Shown one piece after another: positions 47,511 to 58,475 of a stretch of DNA of 64,000 bases. Position 1 is the first letter of the stretch, and each line of letters opens with the position of its first letter. Under the pieces are notes generated by a model. The model was not told the DNA's origin, did no database searches, and worked only from the letters and a program-made list of their open reading frames with translations. A program made the position numbers and the translations under genes. Source of the stretch: Aliirhizobium smilacinae (GTDB lineage Bacteria; Pseudomonadota; Alphaproteobacteria; Rhizobiales; Rhizobiaceae); contig NZ_VDMN01000001.1 of the NCBI RefSeq assembly GCF_006335145.1, positions 1,798,001 to 1,862,000 of the forward strand. Direction: 5' to 3'.

Positions 47511-48649
47511 TGGGAAACCCAGCGGCTGAAGAGTGATGTGGAAAGAGCCCGGCCGTGCGTCTGGCCGTCAATGCCCGTTTCGCGGATGACGAGTTCGCCA
47601 GATTCCACCGTGCCGCCTGTACCGCGCATGGTCTCGCGCATCAGTTCGTGGATGGAATAGAAGCTCGCCCGGATGGAATAGGCCGTCAGTACCAGCCCAA
47701 CGGAGTTTTTCGACAGAAGTTCACGGCAGACGTCGAGCATGACGGGCAGGTGTTCAAAAAGCTCCCAGACTTCACCATTCGGGCCACGGCCGAATTTCGG
47801 CGGATCGGTGAGGATGATGTCGTAGGTGCTTCCCCGGCGTTCCTCGCGCAGGATGAATTTCATCGCGTCTTCGCAGATCCAGCGGATCGGCGCCTTGTCA
47901 AGGCGCGAAAGGGTCTGATTTTCCCTTGCCCAGCCGATCGCCTTCTTGGAGGCGTCAACATGGGTTACCTCCGCCCCGGCCGCCGCGGCCACCAGCGAAG
48001 CGACACCGGTATAACCGAAGAGATTGAGCACCTTGAGCGTGCGCCCCTTGGCCTTGGCCTCTTCGACGCGCTGCTTCACCCACTGCCAATGGACGATCTG
48101 CTCGGGAAAAAAGCCCATATGGCGGAAAGCGGTAAAGCGCCCCTGAAAATCGATATCCAGCAGCGACAGCGGCCAGGTTTCGCCAAGTGCCTCGTGGGGA
48201 AACTTCCAGCGCCCCATGCCGTCCTCGTCGGTATTGCCGGTAAAGACGGCGTGCGCGCCGTTCCAGACGTCGTCCGACAAGGAAGGCTGCCAGAGCGCCT
48301 GCGCCTCGGGCCTGACGACGAAATACGGACCGTATTTTTCGAGCTTCAGCCCTTTGCCGCTGTCGACGAGATGGAAATCACCGGCATTTTGCGATTCCAG
48401 AATGATCGGGACATTTTCCTTCGGCAGATCACCTGTGCGCACAAGCAGCGGCCGCGTCTGCGCAGCCTGCTGTGCTGCCGGCCTGGCCTCGCTTGCATTT
48501 TCGCTCACCCTGGGACGCGGTGCAGCAGCGGAAGGTTTTGGCTTGCCGATCGCGGCGCCATGCCGGTCCTGGGCATTCCCTCCCCGAGAAGGTGTCTTCT
48601 GCCCTGTCCTCTTGTCTCTGCTCTTCAACGATGGATCCTTCGTTCTCAT
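47507..48649 (-). CDS. class I SAM-dependent rRNA methyltransferase (RlmI-like)
   Basis: A 380-residue enzyme from the ATG at 48649 (MRTKDPSLKSRDKR), with a basic low-complexity N-terminus of about 70 residues. The SAM motif is VLNLFGYTGVASLVAAAAGA near 205-224, and DPPKFGRG near 285-292 is the NPPY-like motif of rRNA cytosine methylases. An in-frame ATG at 48691 with a GAGG ten bases upstream would add 14 residues and cannot be excluded. Its stop overlaps the SpoU gene start as ATGA. Confidence 0.87.
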   Translation of the reverse strand: MRTKDPSLKSRDKRTGQKTPSRGGNAQDRHGAAIGKPKPSAAAPRPRVSENASEARPAAQQAAQTRPLLVRTGDLPKENVPIILESQNAGDFHLVDSGKGLKLEKYGPYFVVRPEAQALWQPSLSDDVWNGAHAVFTGNTDEDGMGRWKFPHEALGETWPLSLLDIDFQGRFTAFRHMGFFPEQIVHWQWVKQRVEEAKAKGRTLKVLNLFGYTGVASLVAAAAGAEVTHVDASKKAIGWARENQTLSRLDKAPIRWICEDAMKFILREERRGSTYDIILTDPPKFGRGPNGEVWELFEHLPVMLDVCRELLSKNSVGLVLTAYSIRASFYSIHELMRETMRGTGGTVESGELVIRETGIDGQTHGRALSTSLFSRWVSQ

Positions 48650-48782
48650 TTTCGTGCAGATAGCATTTGATGCGCATTCGGCAAAGCCCATGCGGATAAC
48701 GCCTCACAGAAGCTGGCAGCGGAGAGGCCCTCATCCTATCTGAGAAAGCCACCGTCGATGCAGAATGAAGGGAACGGGCTTG

Positions 48783-49238
48783 ATGGAGTTTGCCGGTGAG
48801 GAACGGATAGAGGCGCCGCGCGCCGTCGTCTGGGCTGCCCTGAACGATCCTGACCTTCTGAAGGAATGCATTCCCGGCTGCCAGTCGCTGGAATGGACCT
48901 CTGACACGGAGCTGGCTGCGACGATCAAGGTCAAGATCGGCGTCCTGTCGTTCAGTTTTGCCGGTGGCATAACACTCACGGATATCGTGCCGATGCAAAG
49001 CTACACGATCCATGCCGAAGGGAAGGGCGGCGTTGCGGGTTTTGCGAAGGGCGCCGCTGCCGTGACGCTTGCGGATGACAGCGAACAAACGATCCTGCGT
49101 TATCAGAGCGAAGCGCAGGTGGAAGGCAGGATTGCCCAGCTGGGCTCCGGCCTTATCAGATCAAGCTCTCACAAGCTTGCGTCACGGTTTTTCGGAGATT
49201 TCAACGCGGCCGTCACGAGCAGGATGACGAGGGACTAG
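48783..49238 (+). CDS. CoxG-family (SRPBCC) protein
   Basis: A 151-residue single-domain SRPBCC-fold protein: MEFAGEERIEAPRAVVWAAL, LLKECIPGCQSLEW and the closing SHKLASRFFGDF are characteristic of the CoxG (carbon monoxide dehydrogenase subunit G) family. CoxG relatives help assemble molybdenum hydroxylases, but no such enzyme is encoded here, so the function is unknown. The ATG at 48783 was chosen over 48765 because GAAGGGA lies just before it. Confidence 0.85.
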   Translation: MEFAGEERIEAPRAVVWAALNDPDLLKECIPGCQSLEWTSDTELAATIKVKIGVLSFSFAGGITLTDIVPMQSYTIHAEGKGGVAGFAKGAAAVTLADDSEQTILRYQSEAQVEGRIAQLGSGLIRSSSHKLASRFFGDFNAAVTSRMTRD

Positions 49239-49255
49239 ACCCCGGCTTCCGCGTT

Positions 49256-49567
49256 TCAACGCTGCCGGCCGGCAATCGCCTTGTGCTCGCTCTGCCATTT
49301 CACTGCTTCCTTGGCTTCGATGAGAGCCTGACGGCGGTAGCGGCCCTGCCTCCACCACGTCAGCGAGGCGCCAATGACAAGGCCGACCAGAAGCGCCAGA
49401 AAGACGAAAACGAAGAATGGCGCCGATATGGACAGCACGCTGTCCTGCGGCCGGAACGGATTAAGCGCAAGGGTTACGACCTGCCTGTTGGCCACAGCCA
49501 ATACGATCAGGACGATGCCAATCGGCACGAAAACGACAAGCGAAAGAATACGTTTCAGCTTCGTCAT
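49256..49567 (-). CDS. LapA-domain (DUF1049) membrane protein
   Basis: A 103-residue protein with two hydrophobic helices (about 5-25 and 48-70, ISAPFFVFVFLALLVGLVIG) followed by a basic cytoplasmic tail, the pattern of LapA/LapB-type proteins that act in LPS assembly control. The ATG at 49567 follows a weak AGG; a start at 49582 adds MPEYH. It lies downstream of ihfB. Confidence 0.82.
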   Translation of the reverse strand: MTKLKRILSLVVFVPIGIVLIVLAVANRQVVTLALNPFRPQDSVLSISAPFFVFVFLALLVGLVIGASLTWWRQGRYRRQALIEAKEAVKWQSEHKAIAGRQR

Positions 49568-49648
49568 ATGGTACTCCGGCAATTTTTCATTCGGCCATAG
49601 CAGATTGGCCCGGATGCCGCAGATTCAAGACCCTGCGGCAATATCCGC

Positions 49649-49948
49649 TCAATCTTCCTCGTCGTCCATGCCCGGGTTCAGGCGCTCGCGCAGCTCTTTA
49701 CCGGTCTTGAAAAACGGCACCCATTTTTCTTCGACGAAGACGCTTTCGCCCGTACGCGGATTGCGTCCGGAGCGGGATGGACGGTTCTTGACAGAAAATG
49801 CGCCGAAACCACGCAACTCGACCCGGTTACCGCCAGCAAGCGCATCCGTGATTTCATCGAGCACGGCATTGACGATGTTCTCGACGTCGCGATGGTAGAG
49901 ATGCGGATTGCGTGCCGCAACGATCTGTACCAATTCAGACTTTATCAC
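49649..49948 (-). CDS. ihfB: integration host factor subunit beta
   Basis: A 99-residue DNA-bending protein. The HU/IHF fold is complete, with [20 protein letters not shown] forming the beta-arm that inserts into the minor groove and the NPRTGE signature. A Glu/Asp-rich tail ends the protein. With sppA upstream and lapA-like downstream it forms the common rhizobial order sppA-ihfB-lapA. Confidence 0.96.
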   Translation of the reverse strand: MIKSELVQIVAARNPHLYHRDVENIVNAVLDEITDALAGGNRVELRGFGAFSVKNRPSRSGRNPRTGESVFVEEKWVPFFKTGKELRERLNPGMDDEED

Positions 49949-49974
49949 GGTTGCCCCCTGAAAAAATTAGATTT

Positions 49975-50931
49975 TCAACCCTTGCCAACCTGCCAAACCG
50001 AGACAAGACCGTCAAGGAACAACTTGCTGGGACCCCAACCATCAAGCGCATCCGGCGTAATGGGCAGCGTGATGCCGACATAGCGGAAAAATCCCGTCAG
50101 CGCATGGGCAAACCAGAAGGACGAAGAGGATTCGCTGTTTCTCCATTCGACGATCGGCAGATCGCGGGAAACGTCGCGGCTATCGAGATAGTCCAGAATG
50201 TCGTCGTCGCCGCCGAGCTTGTCGATCAGCTTGACGTTCAAGGCCTGCCGTCCGGTGAAGATCGTGCCATCGGCGAGTTTCAAAACTTCGTCACGCGGCA
50301 ACTTCCTGCGTTCGGCGACAAGATCGACGAACCAGCCATAACTATCCATGATCATGGCGCGGATCATGGTTTTGGCGTCTTCGCTGGCCGGGTGGAAGGG
50401 CGACGGCTCGGCTTTCAGCGGCGAGGACTTTATTTCCTCAAGCGAGATACCGATCTTCTTCATCACTTCATCGACCTGCGGGTACTGGAAGATGACGCCG
50501 ATCGAACCGGTGATCGAGCTCTCGCCGGCAACGATCGTGTCCCCCGCCGTGGCGATCATGTAACCTGCCGATGCAGCAAGAGTGCGGATATCGGACACGA
50601 CCGGTTTCTTTTCGGCCACCTTGCGGATGGCCTGATAGAGACGCTCACCGCCATAAGTGGTGCCGCCTGGAGATGAAATCGACACAATCAGCGCCTTGGC
50701 CTGCGTGCTCGCGGCGATGCGATCGAGACGCTCGAGCAGTTCGCGGTCATCCGTGATCATGCCAGAGATGCGCACACGGGCAATGTGAGGGGCGGAGGAT
50801 CCTGTCTGTTCGCCGGCAATGGCCCAATAGGATACGAAGCCGATGGCCGCCAGAAAGATCAGCGCGATGACGCGCCAGAAGCTGAGCTTACGGCGCAATT
50901 GACGCCGATCCGCGATTGCCATGTGGTCCAT
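49975..50931 (-). CDS. sppA: signal peptide peptidase SppA (S49 family)
   Basis: A 318-residue membrane serine peptidase of the short (SppA36) type. One N-terminal membrane helix (about 16-38), then the S49 domain with VSISSPGGTTYGGERLYQA, the nucleophile region AASAGYMIATAGD and the general-base lysine near EEIKSSPLKAE. It degrades remnant signal peptides in the membrane. Confidence 0.92.
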   Translation of the reverse strand: MDHMAIADRRQLRRKLSFWRVIALIFLAAIGFVSYWAIAGEQTGSSAPHIARVRISGMITDDRELLERLDRIAASTQAKALIVSISSPGGTTYGGERLYQAIRKVAEKKPVVSDIRTLAASAGYMIATAGDTIVAGESSITGSIGVIFQYPQVDEVMKKIGISLEEIKSSPLKAEPSPFHPASEDAKTMIRAMIMDSYGWFVDLVAERRKLPRDEVLKLADGTIFTGRQALNVKLIDKLGGDDDILDYLDSRDVSRDLPIVEWRNSESSSSFWFAHALTGFFRYVGITLPITPDALDGWGPSKLFLDGLVSVWQVGKG

Positions 50932-51121
50932 AAACGTTCCCTCGATGCCCGAAGCACTTTACATAGGCCCATATTTGGCCGATTGCAGCGGTTCGTATCA
51001 CGTTTTTATGTTCTCCATTATTGTTTGTTGAAGAATAAAAACCATATTGGCGGTCGACGATCACGCGTCACCGCCTAAGCGCGGCCCGCAACGATTGCCG
51101 GAAAGGACGAACCGAGGCCTC

Positions 51122-51790
51122 ATGCTGCAGCATATCCGAAATACGGGAAGCTTCCTTGCATCGATGCAGGCGCCGACAAGCGCCTACGATGCGGCGCTTT
51201 CGCATTCTTCGCGCGTCAGCAGGCTGAAAATCCTTCTGCCGCTGGCTGCCGGCGTGATTTCGCTTCTCTTCGTCGGCGCCGCCATCATCCGTACCTATCT
51301 GCCGGAAAATCTATCGATCGAAAGCGCCAAGATAGAAGACGGCAAGATCGTCATGGAACGTCCAGCCATATCCGGCCGAAACAGTGACGGCATCAGCTAT
51401 TCGATGCTGGCCAACAAGGCTCTTCAGGATATACAGAACCCGAATATGATCACGCTCAAGGACGTCAAGGCGGCGGTACCGATCAATGACGACCTGATCG
51501 CACGCGTTGTCGCGACGAGTGCGGATTTCGACCGTGGTGCCGACGTCCTCAACCTGACCGCTCCATTCGACGTCAATCTGAGCAACGGCATCACGGCTCA
51601 CTTCAAATCGGCACATCTCGACATACCCGGCGGGACCATGAATACCCCCGATGCGGTGAATATCTCGATGAGCGGAGGCTCCATTGTTGCAGATTCGATG
51701 AAGATCATCGATAAGGGGCATACTCTCAATTTCACCGGCAAGGTTCGGGTTGATCTCGATCCCGCAGCTATCCGTAACAAAGGCAAGTAG
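51122..51790 (+). CDS. lptC: LPS export protein LptC
   Basis: A 222-residue protein with one N-terminal membrane helix (about 36-58, ILLPLAAGVISLLFVGAAII) and a periplasmic beta-jellyroll (about 70-215). It bridges the LptBFG transporter and LptA. The ATG at 51122 is preceded by GAGGCCTC; another ATG at 51164 would still keep the helix. It begins the lptC-lptA-lptB-rpoN-hpf-ptsN cluster. Confidence 0.88.
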   Translation: MLQHIRNTGSFLASMQAPTSAYDAALSHSSRVSRLKILLPLAAGVISLLFVGAAIIRTYLPENLSIESAKIEDGKIVMERPAISGRNSDGISYSMLANKALQDIQNPNMITLKDVKAAVPINDDLIARVVATSADFDRGADVLNLTAPFDVNLSNGITAHFKSAHLDIPGGTMNTPDAVNISMSGGSIVADSMKIIDKGHTLNFTGKVRVDLDPAAIRNKGK

Positions 51791-51801
51791 GCCCGGCCGC
51801 C

Positions 51802-52374
51802 ATGATGCATCGTTGTCTTTCATTCAGCATTCCTGCCGCGACCGCGGTGGCCTTGTTATCCTGCCTCAGCATCCCTGCTTATGCTCAGTCCACGACGAGC
51901 AATATGAACGGGCTGAAGCTTTCGAACGACCAGCCTATCCAGATCCAGAGCGACCAGCTGGAAATCAAGGATCAGGAGAAAAAGGCGTTCTTCACAGGCA
52001 ATGTGAACGTCGTGCAGGGCACGACGACGCTGAAGGCCGGCAAGATGACCGTCCAATATAAGGAAAAGGCCAACGGCGGCGATGGCAGTGCCACCTCCAT
52101 TTCCAGTGGCAATGCGGACATCGACAAGATTTTTCTCGACGATACCGTGTTCCTCAGCTCCGGAACCCAGCAGGCGACCGCCGAAACCGGCCAGTTCGAC
52201 ATGGCGAGCCAGACTTTTGTCCTGAGCGGCAAGCAGGTTGTGCTTTCCGACGGACCGAACGTATTCAAAGGCTGCAAGCTGACTGTCCAGATGGCGAGCG
52301 GCCAGGCAAAGCTCGACAGCTGCGGCGGACGCGTTGAAATCATGCTCGACCCGAAGTCGCGGCCAAAGCAATAG
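51802..52374 (+). CDS. lptA: LPS transport periplasmic protein LptA
   Basis: A 190-residue exported OstA-like protein with a signal peptide ending near residue 29 (CLSIPAYAQ). The jellyroll core has NDQPIQIQSDQLEIKDQEKK, FFTGNVNVVQGTTTLKAGKM and a closing KGCKLTVQMASGQAKL. Two Cys near 159 and 173 could pair. It carries LPS across the periplasm. Twelve bases follow lptC and 9 precede lptB. Confidence 0.93.
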   Translation: MMHRCLSFSIPAATAVALLSCLSIPAYAQSTTSNMNGLKLSNDQPIQIQSDQLEIKDQEKKAFFTGNVNVVQGTTTLKAGKMTVQYKEKANGGDGSATSISSGNADIDKIFLDDTVFLSSGTQQATAETGQFDMASQTFVLSGKQVVLSDGPNVFKGCKLTVQMASGQAKLDSCGGRVEIMLDPKSRPKQ

Positions 52375-52383
52375 ACCCATAAC

Positions 52384-53190
52384 GTGAAGCTTCCTTCTCT
52401 CTCCCAGTTATCGGCAAGGAAAACGCCCTCGCCCGAGCCCTTCATCGCACGCGACAAGGCGCGCTATGAAGGCACGCTCGTCGCGCATGGCCTTTCCAAG
52501 ACCTACGATACAAGACGCGTGGTCAATGGCGTATCGCTTGTGGTGCGCCGCGGCGAGGCCGTCGGCCTTCTCGGACCCAACGGAGCGGGAAAGACCACCT
52601 GTTTCTACATGATCACCGGCCTGGTTCCCGTCGATGAGGGAATGATCGCGATCAACGGCAATGAAGTAACGCGCATGCCGATGTATCGCCGCGCGAGACT
52701 TGGCGTCGGCTATCTGCCGCAGGAAGCTTCGATCTTCCGCGGACTGTCTGTCGAAGACAATATCCGGGCCGTACTCGAGGTGCATGAACCCAACCGGGAC
52801 AAGCGCGAAGCCAAGCTCGACGAGTTGCTGGAAGAATTCCACATCAGCCAGCTTCGCAAGTCTGCAGCCGTGGCGCTGTCGGGCGGTGAACGCCGGCGCC
52901 TGGAAATTGCCCGCGCGCTCGCGACGGACCCCTCCTTCATGCTGCTCGACGAGCCTTTTGCCGGCGTCGATCCGATTTCCGTATCCGATATCCAGAACCT
53001 CGTCCGACACTTGACGGCGCGCGGTATTGGCGTACTGATAACCGATCACAACGTGCGGGAGACGCTTGGTCTTATCGACCGGGCCTACATCATCCATGCG
53101 GGTGAAGTGCTGACGCACGGGCGAGCTTCGGACATCGTCAACAACCAGGATGTCCGCCGGCTATACCTTGGTGACAAGTTCAGCCTTTAA
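52384..53190 (+). CDS. lptB: LPS export ABC transporter ATPase LptB
   Basis: A 268-residue ATPase. Walker A GPNGAGKTT is near 68-76, the signature LSGGERRRLEIARAL near 165-179 and Walker B MLLDEPFAGVD near 187-197. The first codon appears to be GTG at 52384, with no nearby ATG; the N-terminal 30 residues are weakly conserved, so the exact start is uncertain. It is followed by rpoN after 130 bases. Confidence 0.93.
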   Translation: MKLPSLSQLSARKTPSPEPFIARDKARYEGTLVAHGLSKTYDTRRVVNGVSLVVRRGEAVGLLGPNGAGKTTCFYMITGLVPVDEGMIAINGNEVTRMPMYRRARLGVGYLPQEASIFRGLSVEDNIRAVLEVHEPNRDKREAKLDELLEEFHISQLRKSAAVALSGGERRRLEIARALATDPSFMLLDEPFAGVDPISVSDIQNLVRHLTARGIGVLITDHNVRETLGLIDRAYIIHAGEVLTHGRASDIVNNQDVRRLYLGDKFSL

Positions 53191-53320
53191 AATAGCGTCA
53201 TAATTCCGCGGCTGCGGCGCTTGACCAAATCTCTCAAAAAAGCAATTCTTGTGCCAGATGCGCTTATGTCCGCTGCACGATGATTGCGCAGCGAGGGATT
53301 TCGGGAGTTTAGCGTCCACC

Positions 53321-54859
<1,539 letters not shown>

Positions 54860-54890
54860 GCGCCCAATCACGCATCCCCAGGTAGAGCCG

Positions 54891-54919
54891 TTGACTTCCT
54901 GTCCAACGAAGGCTAGAAG
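54891..54919 (+). promoter_or_regulatory. sigma-70-like promoter candidate upstream of hpf
   Basis: TTGACT at 54891-54896 and TAGAAG at 54914-54919 with exactly 17 bases between. It lies 144-172 bases upstream of the hpf start, in the 203-base gap after rpoN, and would give hpf-ptsN its own transcript. Confidence 0.4.
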
Positions 54920-55062
54920 CGCCGCCGCTGGCAGGGCTTCCCACCTTCCGCGCATGCAGGGCTGATAGCGCTATTTTGCAGCAATCGGTTCGGACGGCTT
55001 GGATGAAAGAGCGGCTTGGCGTAGACTGGAACACGCAAGTCGCGACAAGAAGGAAGAATTCC

Positions 55063-55641
55063 ATGAGTGTGCGTGTTTCCGGTAAACATATGGAAATCGG
55101 CGATTCTTTCCGCCAAAAGATCGAGGACCATATTGGGGAGGCAATAACCAAATACTTCGACGGAGGCTATTCCAGCCAGGTCATCGTAGAGAAATCCGGC
55201 CCACGTTTTTCTGCCGATTGCAAAGTGCATCTCGATACCGGGATCGTGCTTCATGCCGCAGGCGAAGCCAATGATCCGCAGGGCAGCTTCGATGCTGCCG
55301 CCGAGCGAATCGAGAAACGTCTGCGCCGCTACAAGCGGCGCCTGAAGGATCACCACGCCGGCAACAGCCAGCCGAACGGCTTTGCCGAAGTCGCCTATAC
55401 GGTCATGGACCGGGTACCCGATGAGGGAGATGAAGTCCCAGAGGATTTCGCTCCGACCATCGTTGCCGAAACCACAAAGCAACTGAGGACGATGTCAGTT
55501 GCAACGGCCGTCATGGCACTGGATATGACGGACGAACCTGTGCTTCTTTTCCGGAGCCCCGGTGACGAGACACTGAACATCGTCTACAGGCGCCACGACG
55601 GCAATATTGGCTGGATCGACTCCACCAATATTAAGAACTGA
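55063..55641 (+). CDS. hpf: long-form ribosome hibernation promoting factor
   Basis: A 192-residue protein. The N-terminal S30AE/HPF domain (about 1-100, MSVRVSGKHMEIGDSFRQKI) binds the 30S decoding region, and the C-terminal domain (about 130-190, AVMALDMTDEPVLLFRSPGD) dimerises ribosomes. ATG 55063 follows AAGGAAG. hpf between rpoN and ptsN is a classical arrangement. Confidence 0.95.
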   Translation: MSVRVSGKHMEIGDSFRQKIEDHIGEAITKYFDGGYSSQVIVEKSGPRFSADCKVHLDTGIVLHAAGEANDPQGSFDAAAERIEKRLRRYKRRLKDHHAGNSQPNGFAEVAYTVMDRVPDEGDEVPEDFAPTIVAETTKQLRTMSVATAVMALDMTDEPVLLFRSPGDETLNIVYRRHDGNIGWIDSTNIKN

Positions 55642-55703
55642 GAAACTCGGGAGGCGTCGGAAACGACGCTTCCCCTGCCATCGCGGCACAAAGGAAGAAA
55701 CGA

Positions 55704-56168
55704 ATGGCATTGGCAGATCTGCTGCATCAAGATGCAATTATCCCTGCCTTAAAAACGACCTCCAAGAAACAGCTCCTGCAGGAATTGGCCATCAAGGCAT
55801 CCAAACTGACGGGCGTTTCAGAACGGGAGATCTTCGACGTCATCCTGCAGCGCGAGCGGCTGGGATCGACGGGCGTTGGACACGGCATTGCCATTCCGCA
55901 CGGCAAGCTCAGCGGCATTTCCTCGATCAGCGGTATTTTTGCGCGACTGGAAAGCCCTGTCGATTTTGAGGCGCTGGACGACGAACCGGTGGATCTCGTG
56001 TTTCTTTTGCTCGCTCCGGAAGGCGCTGGCGCCGACCACCTCAAAGCGCTTTCGCGCATCGCACGCGTTCTGCGTGACCAGGACCTTGCCGCCAAGCTGC
56101 GGCAGACGGATTCCGCGTCCGCCATCTATGCCTTCCTCAACCAAGAGCAGGCCAATAACGCGGCTTAA
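55704..56168 (+). CDS. ptsN: PTS IIA-like nitrogen regulatory protein
   Basis: A 154-residue EIIA-Ntr. The phosphorylated histidine is His66 in IAIPHGKLS. The protein links carbon/nitrogen status to regulation as the last carrier of the nitrogen phosphotransferase chain. A terminator overlaps its stop codon. Confidence 0.95.
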   Translation: MALADLLHQDAIIPALKTTSKKQLLQELAIKASKLTGVSEREIFDVILQRERLGSTGVGHGIAIPHGKLSGISSISGIFARLESPVDFEALDDEPVDLVFLLLAPEGAGADHLKALSRIARVLRDQDLAAKLRQTDSASAIYAFLNQEQANNAA

Positions 56169-56192
56169 AATGCCGCGCAGTTTTCTCTCTGA
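56159..56192 (+). terminator. ptsN terminator
   Basis: CGCGGC (56159-56164) and GCCGCG (56172-56177) pair around TTAAAAT, which contains the ptsN stop, followed by CAGTTTTCTCTCT. Confidence 0.7.
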
Positions 56193-56203
56193 AAATTAGA
56201 TGA

Positions 56204-57397
56204 TCAGCAGGCGAGATCGGCAACGACCGCGTCGAGGATCAGCATGCCGCTCGGGGTGCAGCGCAGCCTGGAATTCCCGAGCCGCTCGATGAACCCATGC
56301 TCCAGCAGGCGCTCCTCGCGGACCGGGTCCGGATCGCGGCCGGAAAGCTCCTGCCAGCGGGCAAGGTCGACACCTTCGGTAAGGCGAAGCCCCATCAGCA
56401 GAAGCTCGTCCGCCTGTTCCTCATAACCGAGGATTTCCTGATCCACCATGCCGTGGCCTTCGGCTTCGACCAGCTGGAGCCACGTTTCAGGCCGACGCTC
56501 GGTGGCGGTGGCTATCTTGTTGCGGCCACGGCTCAGACGACCATGCGCACCGGGGCCGATGCCGGCATATTCGCCATAACGCCAATAGGTCAGGTTATGG
56601 CGGCTCTCGGCGCCCGGTCTGGCGTGATTGGACACTTCATAAGCCGGCATGCCGTGGTGTGCGGTGATCTCCTGCGTCGCCTCATAGAGCAACGCCGACT
56701 GGTCGTCGTCCGGCACGATCAGTTTGCCGGCCTTGTGCAGACCGTAGAAGGGCGTGCCCTCCTCGATCGTCAGCTGGTAAAGCGACAGATGATCGACCGC
56801 GTAAGAGATCGCCTGCGTCAGTTCGGCTTCCCAGGCTTCCACCGTCTGTTTCGGCCGGGCATAGATCAGGTCGAAGGACATGCGCGGAAAGATCTCGCGC
56901 GCCAGCCGGATCGCCTTCAGCGCATCGGCGACGTCATGCAGCCGGCCGAGGAATTTCAGATCGGCATCGTTGAGAGCCTGGACACCCATGGAGACACGAT
57001 TGACGCCGGCCGCCCGGTAACCACGGAAACGCTCGGCCTCGACGCTGGAGGGGTTGGCCTCCATAGTGATCTCGATACCGTCAGGCACGTTCCAGTGACG
57101 CGCAATGCCATTGAGGATGGCTTCGACTGTCGCGGGATCCATCAGCGACGGTGTGCCACCGCCGAGGAAAATGCTGGTCACCACCTTCGGGCCGCTCATC
57201 TTCCGCATCGTTTCCATTTCTTTCAGGAAGGCTGCGGTGAAACGGGCCTGATCTACCGGCTGGTGGCGGACATGGCTGTTGAAGTCACAATAGGGACATT
57301 TGGCTGCACAGAAGGGCCAATGGACATAAACGCCGAAGCCCGGCTCACCCGTGTCGGGGAGCAGCGTGTCGGGCAGACGAGAGACGACGGCGTTCAC
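56204..57397 (-). CDS. hemW: radical-SAM heme chaperone HemW
   Basis: A 397-residue radical-SAM protein often misannotated as coproporphyrinogen III oxidase HemN. The cluster motif is CAAKCPYCDF with Cys30, Cys34 and Cys37, and the HemW-type GGGTPSLMD follows. The C-terminal HemN-C domain closes the protein. It lies just downstream of rdgB (6-base gap), as in many bacteria. Confidence 0.93.
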   Translation of the reverse strand: MNAVVSRLPDTLLPDTGEPGFGVYVHWPFCAAKCPYCDFNSHVRHQPVDQARFTAAFLKEMETMRKMSGPKVVTSIFLGGGTPSLMDPATVEAILNGIARHWNVPDGIEITMEANPSSVEAERFRGYRAAGVNRVSMGVQALNDADLKFLGRLHDVADALKAIRLAREIFPRMSFDLIYARPKQTVEAWEAELTQAISYAVDHLSLYQLTIEEGTPFYGLHKAGKLIVPDDDQSALLYEATQEITAHHGMPAYEVSNHARPGAESRHNLTYWRYGEYAGIGPGAHGRLSRGRNKIATATERRPETWLQLVEAEGHGMVDQEILGYEEQADELLLMGLRLTEGVDLARWQELSGRDPDPVREERLLEHGFIERLGNSRLRCTPSGMLILDAVVADLAC

Positions 57398-57403
57398 TGA
57401 AAA

Positions 57404-58048
57404 TCAGGCCTCCAGGCAGGTTTCGACAAAGATCTTGAAGGCGCGGGCGCGGTGCGACAGGGCATGCTTGTCACCCGGCTTCCAGCCATGCTTTTCATCG
57501 CTGGTCATTTCGCCGAAGGTCGTCTCGTATCCTTGCGGCTGGAAAACCGGGTCGTAGCCGAAACCGGCGGTTCCGCGCGGCGGCCATGCGACCGTGCCCT
57601 CGACTTCGCCCCGGAACAGCTCGGTATGGCCGTCCGGCCAGGCGAGGCAGAGCACGCTGACGAAACGGCAGCTGCGTTTTTCGGGCGTGTCCGCACCCTT
57701 TTCCTGAAGTGCGTTTTCGACCTTCTCCATCGCCATCTGGAAATCGCGACTGCCGTCCTCGCGCTCCGCCCAGTTGGCGGTATAGACGCCGGGAGCGCCG
57801 TCGAGCGCATCGATGACGATGCCGCTATCATCCGACAGAGCAGGAAGGCCGGAAGCCCTGGCCGAAGCAAGCGCCTTGATCGTTGCGTTTTCCTCGAATG
57901 TGGTGCCCGTCTCGTCCGGCTCTTCGAATTTCAGTTCCGCAGCAGACTTGGCCGAGAAACCGAACGGCGCGATCAGCTCGGCAATCTCCCTGATCTTGCC
58001 GGCATTGTGGCTTGCGACAACGATCGTCTTGGTTTCGAGCTTGCGCAT
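57404..58048 (-). CDS. rdgB: dITP/XTP pyrophosphatase (RdgB/HAM1)
   Basis: A 214-residue house-cleaning enzyme that hydrolyses dITP and XTP. Start motif [14 protein letters not shown] near 9-22, catalytic [12 protein letters not shown] near 73-84 and the [11 protein letters not shown] motif near 160 are clear. ATG 58048 gives the normal [13 protein letters not shown] start; the frame upstream to 58090 is in the VOC gene's tail. Confidence 0.95.
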   Translation of the reverse strand: MRKLETKTIVVASHNAGKIREIAELIAPFGFSAKSAAELKFEEPDETGTTFEENATIKALASARASGLPALSDDSGIVIDALDGAPGVYTANWAEREDGSRDFQMAMEKVENALQEKGADTPEKRSCRFVSVLCLAWPDGHTELFRGEVEGTVAWPPRGTAGFGYDPVFQPQGYETTFGEMTSDEKHGWKPGDKHALSHRARAFKIFVETCLEA

Positions 58049-58056
58049 GAAAATTC

Positions 58057-58464
58057 CTATTCGAGGTTCCAGAGCCTTGGCTCTGCGCATTCCAGGCTGT
58101 TGCCGGCAGGATCACGGAAATAGATCGAGCGGGCGCCGTTCGGCCAGCGGAAATCGCTTTCGATCACAATGTCAGCCTTGTTCAGCTTTTCGGCCATCCT
58201 GTCAATCGTCTCACCGTTCATACGGAAACAGACGTGACCTGAACCGGTCGTGCCATGCGGCGGAACCGGGAGAGTATCGGAAGACGGTGGCTTGACCGTT
58301 TCTGCCGAATTGAAGATCAGCAGAATGCCCTGACCGCAACGGAAGAAGACGTGGCGGTTGCCGGCGCGCAGGACTTTTTCAAGCCCCAGCACGCCGCCGT
58401 AGAATGTTTCCGCCGCGTCGAGATCATCGGCGTAGATTGCGGTTTCGAGTATGCCTTCGATCAC
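58057..58464 (-). CDS. VOC-family (glyoxalase-like) protein
   Basis: A 135-residue protein with two beta-alpha-beta-beta-beta modules of the vicinal oxygen chelate superfamily. The first module begins [20 protein letters not shown], the likely metal ligands are His in SGHVCFRM and Glu in NSLECAEP. Substrate unknown. It sits between rph and rdgB with gaps of about 10 bases. Confidence 0.85.
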   Translation of the reverse strand: MIEGILETAIYADDLDAAETFYGGVLGLEKVLRAGNRHVFFRCGQGILLIFNSAETVKPPSSDTLPVPPHGTTGSGHVCFRMNGETIDRMAEKLNKADIVIESDFRWPNGARSIYFRDPAGNSLECAEPRLWNLE

Positions 58465-58475
58465 CGCACCCTCAC